The notes beneath the pieces were generated by a model, which ran no database searches, was not told the DNA's origin, and was given only the letters and a program-made list of their open reading frames with translations. A stretch of 64,000 nt of DNA, taken from positions 2,170,001-2,234,000 of the forward strand of contig CAVZCL010000005.1 in assembly GCA_963773745.1 (NCBI GenBank). The letters are read 5' to 3'. The stretch comes from UBA5069 sp963773745. Lineage in GTDB: Bacteria > Chloroflexota > Anaerolineae > Caldilineales > Caldilineaceae. Below, one piece after another: positions 57,701-64,000 of the stretch. Each line of letters begins with the position of its first letter. The stretch's first letter is position 1. Position numbers and translations under genes: made by a program.

Positions 57701-59009
57701 TCGATAGTGCCGCCCTTGCCTTTGAGCGTGCGCGCACCGAGGGGGGCCAGAGTCATGGCGCCGCCCAATGCATCGGCAACTGCGCGCGTAACGATAATTT
57801 GGCCGGGCTCAGCCGCCATCATCAGGCGCGCGGCCACGTTGACGGCGTCACCCAGCACCCCGTAGGTGCAGCGCGAGTCGCTGCCATAGGCGCCCACGCG
57901 CATGACCCCGCTGCTGATGCCGGCCTGGATGGGGCCAATGTGGGCGAGCGATTGTGGCGGCTGCAGGAGGTCGAGCGCTGCGGCGGTGGCGCGTTTGGCG
58001 TCGTCGTCGTGCGCAATGGGTGCGCCAAACGCGGCGTACAGATAGCTGCCCTTGTCGCCCGTGGTCAGCTGCACAAGCAAGCCTTCATAGCGCTGGATGA
58101 CCTTCTGAACCCAATGGATGTACCCGTCGAGGAGCGCCTGCGCATCGCCGTCCGCTTCATAATCGATGCCGCCGAAGCGCACGAAGAGCGCTGCGGCTGG
58201 GCGCAGTTCGGCCAGAAAGCGCGCTTGTCCCGCGCGCAGCAGCGGCGCAACTGCAGGGTGAATCCATCCGGCTGCATCCACGGCAGGCAATCGCAATTGC
58301 GCTGGTTGAGGCTGCGTGAGGAGCTCGCGTTCGTCATCTGCAAGCACTGCAAAGCGGTCAATACCGGCAACATCCGTTCTGACGGACCTGGACTGCCCCG
58401 CCGCGCCGAGCGCACGCAGTGTGGGTTCATCGACCACCGTCTCGCCCGCGACGGCCAGTTGCTCGCCGGTGGCCATGCGATCAACCACGTCGCCCGCCAG
58501 CACCTCCAGAAGCTGAATTGTCGGGTCGCCGACGGCGAGGCGGCGCACCCGCCCTGAGGCAATCGAGACCTTCACGGCCAGCGCGCTGCCCACGCTGAGC
58601 TCATTGGCGCCAAAAGTACGCAGCGTGCGGTGCATGGCGCGTGCACAGGCGACCGCGCGCTGGGCGCGTCGCCAAGGCTGCTCTCTGCTGCGAGGGCTTC
58701 CAGGGTTTCAGCGTTTCCAAACCAGCAGGCAATTGCATCGCCGCTGAAACCGACCACGCTGCCGCCATATTCTTCCACATGGGCAATCAGCCGTGTGTAG
58801 AGCGCGTTCAGCAGGCGTGTAAGGGATTCGGCCCCGCCGCGCGCGCCGTGGCTGCGTGCAAGTGCTTCGGAGAGTGGGGTGAAGCCGGAAATGTCGGCGA
58901 AGAGGGCGCTGCCCATGGCCCACTCGGGCAGCGAGACGCCGGCCGCGAGCGCGATGCGGCGGTCCTGCGCCATGTACGCAGCCTGCAGCATCTCCGTGGG
59001 GTTGCTCAT
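54724..59009 (-). CDS. Soluble-adenylyl-cyclase-like protein: twin cyclase domains, AAA ATPase, TPR array; one frameshift
   Basis: The repaired chain is about 1,428 residues from minus ATG 59009. The first class III cyclase homology domain has the metal-binding ALFADISGFTPLSEALA and FSGDAIACWF. An extra base in GGG at 58662-58664 breaks the frame, which resumes QRAVACARAMHRTL. The second cyclase domain has FVRFGGIDYEADGDA, LTTGDKGSYLYAAFGAP and TYGVLGDAVNVAARLM; its first metal aspartate is replaced. A STAND-type ATPase follows with Walker A EGPAGIGKSH and LLTIEDAHWIDE, then TPR repeats over the last 600 residues (for example GSLGDHAQARPYLEQALQIQ). This C1-C2-NTPase-TPR order is that of mammalian sAC and its bacterial relatives. 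cAMP synthesis is likely but unproven. Confidence 0.9.
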
Positions 59010-59326
59010 GCACCGCCTCCTGTGGCGTGGTACGCGGAGGCGCGTAACTGTCCGTGTGCTGGGCGCAAGACAGCGTTCGCTGGAACCGAGTGGGGCACTG
59101 CGCTGCGTCCTTTCGAGTGCCGGCAGCGAACGCTTCAGGGGCGCCGCATCAGGCGCGCACACTGTAGCAAATTGCGCCGCAGCGGGCAAGCGCGCCGAGT
59201 TTGGGCTTGTGGCCGCCGCAACAGGGGCCAGTACACAGACTTCAAAGAAACAGACAGACAAAAACGGGTGTCCGTCTTCATCTGTCTGTTTCTGTGAAAT
59301 CTGTGTACTGAAGTTTGTTGCAGTGC
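59010..59326. other. Gap between sucD and the cyclase gene
   Basis: This 317-base stretch separates the cyclase start from the sucD stop on the minus strand. Apart from the inverted repeat at 59229-59310, I see no gene and no clear promoter in it. Confidence 0.5.
59229..59310. terminator. 30-bp-arm inverted repeat after sucD
   Basis: Bases 59229-59258 pair with 59281-59310 with two mismatches around a 22-base loop. It starts 17 bases downstream of the sucD stop on the minus strand and so is the likely terminator of sucCD. The arms contain repeated CAGACA units rather than a GC-rich stem. Confidence 0.75.
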
Positions 59327-60205
59327 TTACGCGCGGGCGAAGGATTCGGCCACAAGCTGCGCGATTTCGTCCGGGTGGCGCGCCACCTGCGCGCCTGCAG
59401 CAGCGAGTGCTTCCATCTTTTCGGCGGCGGTGCCTTCGCCGCCCGAGATGATTGCACCCGCATGGCCCATGCGCCGCCCTGGCGGGGCCGTCTGGCCGGC
59501 AATGAAGGCCGTCACCGGCTTGCGCATGTCGGACTTGATGAACTCGGCGGCCTTCTGCTCATCCGTGCCGCCAATTTCGCCGATGAAGACGATGTGCTCG
59601 GTCTCCTCGTCGGCCTCAAAGAGCTTGAGCACATCCAGGAAAGTCGTGCCGATAATCGGATCGCCGCCAATGCCGATGGCGGTGCTCTGGCCGATCCCAC
59701 GCGCCGTAAGCGCGTAGACCACTTCGTAGGTCAGCGTGCCCGAGCGGCTGACGAGGCCCACGTTGCCCGGGATGTGAATGTGGCCCGGCATAATACCCAC
59801 CTTGGCCTGCCCGGGCGTTATCAGCCCGGGGCAGTTGGGACCGATGAGGCGCGTGCCCGTCGTGTCGAGGTAGGCGCGCACCTGCACCATGTCCAGCGCC
59901 GGCACCCCTTCCGTAATGCAGACCACGAGCTCGACGCCCGCGTCGGCCGCCTCGATGATTGCATCGGCGGCAAAGCGCGCCGGCACATAGATGATGCTCG
60001 TGTTGGCGCCGAGCGCATCCACCGCTTCCTTAACGGTGTCAAAGACGGGCACTGTGTCCAACGCCCATTCGCCGCCCTTGCCCGGGGTAACGCCCGCGAC
60101 CACATTGGTGCCATACTCCATCATCTGCCTGGAGTGAAAGAGCCCTTCACGGCCGGTAATGCCCTGTACAACAAGACGTGTCTCCTTGCCGACAAGAATG
60201 CTCAT
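59327..60205 (-). CDS. sucD: Succinyl-CoA ligase (ADP-forming) alpha subunit
   Basis: The subunit has 292 residues. The CoA-binding N-terminal domain includes LVVQGITGREGLFHSRQMME, YGTNVVAGVTPGKGG and ITEGVPALDM. The ligase domain includes RLIGPNCPGLI, LVSRSGTLTYEVV and IGIGGDPIIG. The phosphorylated histidine is H248 in GRRMGHAGAI. With SucC it converts succinyl-CoA, ADP and phosphate to succinate, CoA and ATP in the TCA cycle, or the reverse. Its ATG overlaps the sucC stop (ATGA), so translation is coupled and equal amounts are expected. Confidence 0.97.
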   Translation of the reverse strand: MSILVGKETRLVVQGITGREGLFHSRQMMEYGTNVVAGVTPGKGGEWALDTVPVFDTVKEAVDALGANTSIIYVPARFAADAIIEAADAGVELVVCITEGVPALDMVQVRAYLDTTGTRLIGPNCPGLITPGQAKVGIMPGHIHIPGNVGLVSRSGTLTYEVVYALTARGIGQSTAIGIGGDPIIGTTFLDVLKLFEADEETEHIVFIGEIGGTDEQKAAEFIKSDMRKPVTAFIAGQTAPPGRRMGHAGAIISGGEGTAAEKMEALAAAGAQVARHPDEIAQLVAESFARA

Positions 60206-61359
60206 GCGTGCGACTCCTTCGCAGTTGCGCCTTGCGCTGCGGCCACGGCCTTCTGGGCGGCGTCGGCGAGGCTGGTGGCGGTGATGAGGTTGGCCTCGGC
60301 CAGAATGCGCCGCCCCTCTTCCTCGTTGGTGCCCACGAGGCGCACCACAAAGGGCACGGTTACGGGCAGCGTCGCGATGGCCTGCAGAATCCCGTGCGCC
60401 ACTTCGTCGCAGCGGGTGATGCCGCCAAAGATGTTGATCAGCACTGCCTTGACGCGTGTCTCGGCCAGGATGATGCGCAGCGCAGCGGCAACCTTATCGG
60501 CCTGCGCGCCGCCGCCAATGTCGAGGAAGTTGGCCGGGTCGCCCCCATAGAACTTGACGATGTCCATAGTTGCCATGGCCAGCCCGGCCCCGTTGACCAT
60601 GCAGCCGATTTCGCCGTCGAGGTTGATGTAGGAGAGGCCGTAGCGATGCGCCTCCTGCTCGGCGGCATTCTCCTCGTCGGGGTCGCGCATCTCGGCGATG
60701 TTGGGGTGACGGTAGAGCGCGCTGTCGTCAACGGAGATCTTGCCGTCCACGGCGAGCAGCTTGCCGTCTCCTGTGATGACGAGAGGGTTGATTTCGGCAA
60801 GCGAGGCGTCGGTCGCGATGTAAGTTGCGTAGAGCGCCTTGGCAATGCGCATGAATTCGGCCGTGTGTGCGCGCGGCAGGCCAATGCCGTCGGCAAGAAT
60901 GCGCGCCTGATGGTCGCGCAGGCCCAGGAAGGGATGGACCGCGACGCTCACAATCTTGTCGGGCGTGTCGCGCGCCACCTGCTCAATTTCCACGCCGCCT
61001 TCGCTTGATGCCATGAGCACCACGCGACGACGGCCGCGGTCGAGCACCGCGCCCAGGTAGATTTCAGTGGCAATGTCGGCGGCTTCGTCCACAAGCACCT
61101 TCTTGACTGTCAGCCCCTTGATGTTCATGCCCAGGATGGCTTCGGCCTTCTCTTCAGCCTCGGCGGGCGTTTGCGCCACCTTGATGCCGCCTGCCTTGCC
61201 GCGACCGCCAACCAGCACCTGTGACTTGACAACCACAGGCTTGCCCAGGCGTACGGCGATGTCGCGCACCTGCGCCGGTGTGATGGCTACTTCACCGCTG
61301 GGAATGGGTATGCCGTTCTTTGCGAAAATCCGTTTTGATTGATACTCGTGCAGGTTCAA
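60202..61359 (-). CDS. sucC: Succinyl-CoA ligase (ADP-forming) beta subunit
   Basis: The subunit has 385 residues. The start is a TTG at minus 61359, supported by AGGGAGG seven bases upstream and by the conserved beginning NLHEYQSKRIFAKNGIP. The ATP-grasp domain (about 5-235) has VVKSQVLVGGRGKAGGIKV and LAEINPLVITGDGKLLAVDG. The C-terminal flavodoxin-like domain has GCMVNGAGLAMATMDIV and INIFGGITRCDEVAHGI. It binds ADP and succinate. sucD overlaps its end by four bases. The upstream 355-base gap is shared with the divergent Nudix gene. Confidence 0.97.
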   Translation of the reverse strand: MNLHEYQSKRIFAKNGIPIPSGEVAITPAQVRDIAVRLGKPVVVKSQVLVGGRGKAGGIKVAQTPAEAEEKAEAILGMNIKGLTVKKVLVDEAADIATEIYLGAVLDRGRRRVVLMASSEGGVEIEQVARDTPDKIVSVAVHPFLGLRDHQARILADGIGLPRAHTAEFMRIAKALYATYIATDASLAEINPLVITGDGKLLAVDGKISVDDSALYRHPNIAEMRDPDEENAAEQEAHRYGLSYINLDGEIGCMVNGAGLAMATMDIVKFYGGDPANFLDIGGGAQADKVAAALRIILAETRVKAVLINIFGGITRCDEVAHGILQAIATLPVTVPFVVRLVGTNEEEGRRILAEANLITATSLADAAQKAVAAAQGATAKESHA

Positions 61360-61714
61360 GCGTCAGCCTCCCTGATGGGTGGAGCAGCGCCGCCGCGATG
61401 GGCGACACCCGCTCGGAATGGGCCGGTGGATGGCTATGATGACAATGTGGAACAGACAAACGCGGAAATGATGGATCGCGTCGCAGCGATGGTTCGCGAC
61501 GCGTAACCCCATTCTAGGCACGGGCGCGCGCCTGTGCAAATAGTTTGGTCGCTAAAGTGATTTCTTTCGCGTGCGGGTGACAGCAACAGCGTCACGCCGG
61601 GAGACGTGACCTGCAAGTTCGCACACCCGACACCCGACACCCGAAAAAGCGCCGTTGCGCGCTGCATGCGCTAGAATGGAGCCGATGCGCCGCATGCGCA
61701 CACGAGCGAGGACC
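61360..61714. other. Divergent gap between sucC and the Nudix gene with short tandem repeats
   Basis: No gene is evident in this 355-base gap. It holds three tandem CACCCGA units at about 61624-61643 and a small hairpin GTCACG/CGTGAC near 61592-61610. I could not identify convincing promoters for either gene. Confidence 0.4.
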
Positions 61715-62236
61715 ATGGCTGCAGCACAATTCTCATTTTGCCCCTATTGTGGAACTGCGCTCGTCTTGTCGGAGCGCCACGGCGCGCTGCGCCCTCTATG
61801 CGGCGCTTGTGGCTTCGTCCAGTTCCACGATCCCAAGGTTGCAGTCGTTGCCCTCGTCACCCAGGCTGCGTCGGCGCTGCTGGTCCGGCGTGGCGTGCCG
61901 CCGGGCAAGGGGCTTTGGTCGCTGCCGGGTGGCTTCATGGATGCGGGTGAACTGCCCGATGCGGCGCTGCGGCGTGAACTGCTCGAAGAGACGGGTCTCG
62001 CTGTGCAGGTCGGTGTGCTGCTCGCAATCTTCCCGCTTGAGGTCAACGGCGAGAACCGCGGCATTGTGCTCGCCTATGCGGCAGAACTGATCTCGGGGGA
62101 CATTGGCGTGGCACCGCTGCTGGCAGGCGACGACGTGACGGACGCGCGCTGGTTCCGCGCCGATGCCCTGCCCGACGCCTTGGCTTTCGACTCGACGCGT
62201 GCGCTGCTGGCGGCGTGGGCGATGACGACGGTATAG
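61715..62236 (+). CDS. Nudix hydrolase with N-terminal zinc ribbon (NudC-like)
   Basis: The protein has 173 residues from ATG 61715. Upstream in-frame ATGs at 61685 and 61655 are possible, but the conserved domain begins here. The zinc ribbon CPYCGTAL and PLCGACGFVQF supplies four cysteines. The Nudix box GGFMDAGELPDAALRRELLEETGL (split across the motif GX5EX7REUXEEXGU) is complete with its metal-binding REXXEE. The zinc ribbon plus Nudix layout is that of NADH pyrophosphatase or mRNA-decapping NudC, but the chain is shorter than NudC and lacks its extra N-terminal domain. Nucleoside-diphosphate hydrolysis is expected; the exact substrate is open. Confidence 0.9.
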   Translation: MAAAQFSFCPYCGTALVLSERHGALRPLCGACGFVQFHDPKVAVVALVTQAASALLVRRGVPPGKGLWSLPGGFMDAGELPDAALRRELLEETGLAVQVGVLLAIFPLEVNGENRGIVLAYAAELISGDIGVAPLLAGDDVTDARWFRADALPDALAFDSTRALLAAWAMTTV

Positions 62237-62249
62237 CTTTGGATTGCAA

Positions 62250-62278
62250 TTGAAATCGAAAGATTCGTAGTCTATTCA
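62250..62278 (+). promoter_or_regulatory. Candidate promoter of the epimerase gene
   Basis: TTGAAA at 62250-62255, a 17-base spacer and TATTCA at 62273-62278 lie 22 bases before ATG 62301. This AT-rich patch stands out from its GC-rich surroundings. Confidence 0.5.
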
Positions 62279-62300
62279 CACTGACCATAAGGAGTATGGA

Positions 62301-63388
62301 ATGACTTTGCCGAAAGATCAGGAAACTGCAGAGGCAGTGAGCGAGGACGAGCGCAAGACCTATCTCGTTACGGGTGGCGCTGGTTTCCTGGGCATCAATA
62401 TTGTGCGCCACTTGCTGGCGCGCGGCCACAAGGTGGTGTCGCTCGACATCGCCGACTTCTCCTATCCCGAGCGCAGTCAGATTACCGAAATCGCGGCGAC
62501 ATCCGCGACGCCGCCACCGTCATCCACGCGATGGAGGGGGTGGATATCGTCATCCACACCGCCGCGGCGCTGCCGCTCTACAGCGCCGCCGACATCTACA
62601 GCACCGACATCGACGGCATGCGCATCATGCTGACGGTTGCGCAAAGCTTCAACGTCGAGCGCTTTGTGCACATCTCGTCGACGGCTGTCTACGGCATCCC
62701 CGATCATCACCCGCTCTTCGAGACCGACAGACTGGATGGCGTGGGCCCCTACGGCGAATCCAAGGTGCTGGTGGAGAGCATCTGCGAGGATTTTCGCAAG
62801 CAGGGCATGTGCATCCCGATTATCCGCCCCAAGTCCTTTGTGGGGCCGGAGCGGCTGGGTGTCTTTGCGCTCTTCTATGACTGGGCCAAGGATGGCAAGA
62901 ACTTCCCTGTGCTGGGCAGCGGCCACAACCGCTACCAGTTGCTGGACGTGGAAGATCTCTGCGACGCCATCTACCTGACCTGCACGCTGCCGTGCGAAAC
63001 CGTGAACGATACCTTCAACATCGGCGCGAAGGAGTTCACGACGCTGCGCGAGGATTACCAGGCCGTGCTCGACTACGCCGGCTTTGGCGGGCGCATCGTC
63101 TCGATTCCGGCCGAACCTGCAATCATCACGCTGCGTGCGCTTGAGAAGGTGAAGCTCTCGCCGCTCTACAAGTGGGTCTACGAGACGGTGACCGAAGATT
63201 CGTTCGTGTCGATTGAGAAGGCCGAGCGGGTGCTGGGCTATGCGCCGCGCTTCTCCAACAAGCAGGCCATGATCCGCAACTACCAGTGGTATCTCGACAA
63301 CCTGCATGCATTCGAGGGGCAGTCGGGCGTGTCGCACCGTGTCCCCTGGAAGCAAGGCGCGCTCTCCGTCGCCAAAATCGTCTTCTAG
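62301..63388 (+). CDS. NAD-dependent epimerase/dehydratase (extended SDR), one frameshift
   Basis: This is about 363 residues after repair. ATG 62301 follows AAGGAG. The Rossmann signature VTGGAGFLGINIVRHLLARG (NAD-binding GxxGxxG) is followed by a break near 62494, where ATC-GCG should read ATC-CGC. The frame resumes RGDIRDAATVIHAMEGVDIV and contains HISSTAVYG, the catalytic tyrosine motif GPYGESKVLVE (YxxxK), IRPKSFVGPERLGVF and LDVEDLCDAIYL. It belongs to the extended short-chain dehydrogenases that epimerise or dehydrate nucleotide sugars or act on sterol-like substrates. The substrate is unknown. A 55-bp-arm palindrome follows. Confidence 0.88.
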
Positions 63389-63397
63389 CAGCGCACC

Positions 63398-63516
63398 CGC
63401 GGCGCGGCAACGCAAAGCCGCTTGGGAAACGCAAAGGTTGGCAACGGCGAGAGCTTATGATTCTCGCCGTTGCCAACCTTTGCGTTTCCCAAGCGGCTTT
63501 GCGTTGCCGCGCCGCG
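63398..63516. terminator. 55-bp perfect-arm inverted repeat between convergent genes
   Basis: Bases 63398-63452 are exactly complementary to 63462-63516, with a nine-base loop GCTTATGAT. The arm contains internal repeats (CGCAAAG twice and GGCAACG twice). It exactly fills the space between the stops of the epimerase gene (63388) and the convergent coiled-coil gene (63521). Confidence 0.9.
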
Positions 63517-63520
63517 AGTC

Positions 63521-64000
63521 CTAGAAGTGCACCGTGCTGTCTGGGGCGTGCAGATCGTCGTCGTCGCCTGCTGGGGTGACGGGCGGCGCCTGCGTTGGGC
63601 GATTCTCGATCGCAATGCTCTGCGTGCCGTCGTCATCTTCAGTGGGCGAGTCGGTCGTAGCGGCCGCGCCGCTCTTGCGCGCGGCTTCCTGCTGGCTGAG
63701 CCACTTTTCCAGCGACGCAGCGGCGGCCGAGAAGCCCGTCACAAGGCTGTTTGCCACATCCTGAAAGGTCCTGCTCGACTTCACCTGCTCGGAAATGCGA
63801 TCCGTGGTCTCTTCAATCTTCGCCGTAAAGCGCTTGGCATCGTCCGTTGCCGAGACCTTCTTCACCTGCTCTTCAATCGCGGCGGCAATACCGGTCAACC
63901 CCTTGACAACCGAATCCTGAATTTCCTTGCGCTGCTCGCTATCCCATGCGGTGCGGGCGCTGTTGGCAACTTCGCTGCTGAGACGCTCAATCGTCTGCGT
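63521..64000 (-). CDS. C-terminal part of a coiled-coil/phasin-like protein (runs off the window)
   Basis: At least 159 residues are visible, and the frame is open to the right edge, so the start lies beyond 64000. The chain is rich in Ala, Glu, Lys, Ser and Val with amphipathic helices such as ERLSSEVANSARTAWDSEQR and TDRISEQVKSSRTFQDVANS. It then has an acidic, proline-containing disordered tail (TEDDDGTQS, PAGDDDDLH). It resembles helical stress or granule-coat proteins, and perhaps phasins, like the product at 39170-39625, but there is no decisive motif. Its stop lies four bases from a 55-bp-arm palindrome. Confidence 0.6.
   Translation of the reverse strand, partial: TQTIERLSSEVANSARTAWDSEQRKEIQDSVVKGLTGIAAAIEEQVKKVSATDDAKRFTAKIEETTDRISEQVKSSRTFQDVANSLVTGFSAAAASLEKWLSQQEAARKSGAAATTDSPTEDDDGTQSIAIENRPTQAPPVTPAGDDDDLHAPDSTVHF

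Noticed and set aside
56983..58557. A 524-residue + strand frame
   Set aside because: It is antisense to the cyclase gene, whose motifs are unmistakable on the minus strand.
61624..61643. Tandem CACCCGA repeat as an origin iteron
   Set aside because: Only three 7-base copies, no DnaA boxes, no AT-rich unwinding region and no replication gene nearby.

Overview
The window is about 60% G+C, gene-dense DNA of an ordinary bacterial chromosome. The most likely source is a Chloroflexota member (Anaerolineae or Caldilinea-like). The clues are several secreted proteins ending in a short (F/W)LP(L/V) tail, a bifunctional OMP decarboxylase-orotate phosphoribosyltransferase, a soluble-adenylyl-cyclase-like cyclase/ATPase/TPR giant, and a small SRP RNA next to tRNA-Ser. 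This placement is inference; no rRNA is present to settle it. I see no phage, insertion sequence or CRISPR array.

Region 1 (1-15.6 kb, all +) is a sugar or sugar-acid catabolic island. It holds a 2-keto-3-deoxy-aldonate dehydratase-like FAH protein, an enolase-superfamily acid-sugar dehydratase, a GntR/UTRA regulator with its own promoter, four TIM-barrel sugar isomerase/epimerase paralogues, a Gfo/Idh/MocA dehydrogenase, a complete ribose/xylose-type ABC importer (ATPase, two permeases, lipoprotein binding protein) and an L-fucose-isomerase-like protein. Together they would import a sugar, isomerise or oxidise it, dehydrate the acid and pass a 2-keto-3-deoxy acid on to central metabolism.

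Region 2 (15.6-33 kb) carries a response-regulator remnant, a secreted FG-GAP/BACON-like protein, pyrB and pyrC, a Band-7 protein, a small conserved protein coupled to an HD phosphohydrolase, two tandem MFS permeases, a LuxR-type regulator, a secreted proline-rich protein, a GNAT enzyme, two RNA methyltransferases and an orphan iron-type binding protein. Region 3 (33-39.7 kb, +) has ftsH, a membrane protein, a GH1 glycosidase, a ScyD-like beta-propeller with an LPVTG sorting signal, and a phasin-like protein. Region 4 (39.8-48.8 kb, -) is a long co-directional run: pyrF-pyrE fusion, histidine phosphatase, SRP RNA, tRNA-Ser(GGA), hemD, patatin, YjbQ, MmcQ/YjbR, a methyltransferase, GNAT, ppa and a lipoprotein. 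Region 5 (49-64 kb) has an HtrA-like protease, a Crp/Fnr regulator, a large DNRLRE metalloprotease-like exoprotein, the cyclase giant, sucCD, a Nudix hydrolase, a nucleotide-sugar epimerase-like protein and a cut-off phasin/coiled-coil protein.

Two window-wide patterns matter. First, at least fourteen loci, including the essential ftsH, are broken by single-base indels, several of them in homopolymers. Most such genes are probably intact in the organism and broken in this sequence by read error, so I report repaired spans. Second, intergenic gaps carry unusually long, often perfect inverted repeats (up to 75-bp arms). They sit especially between convergent genes, and some share sequence with each other.
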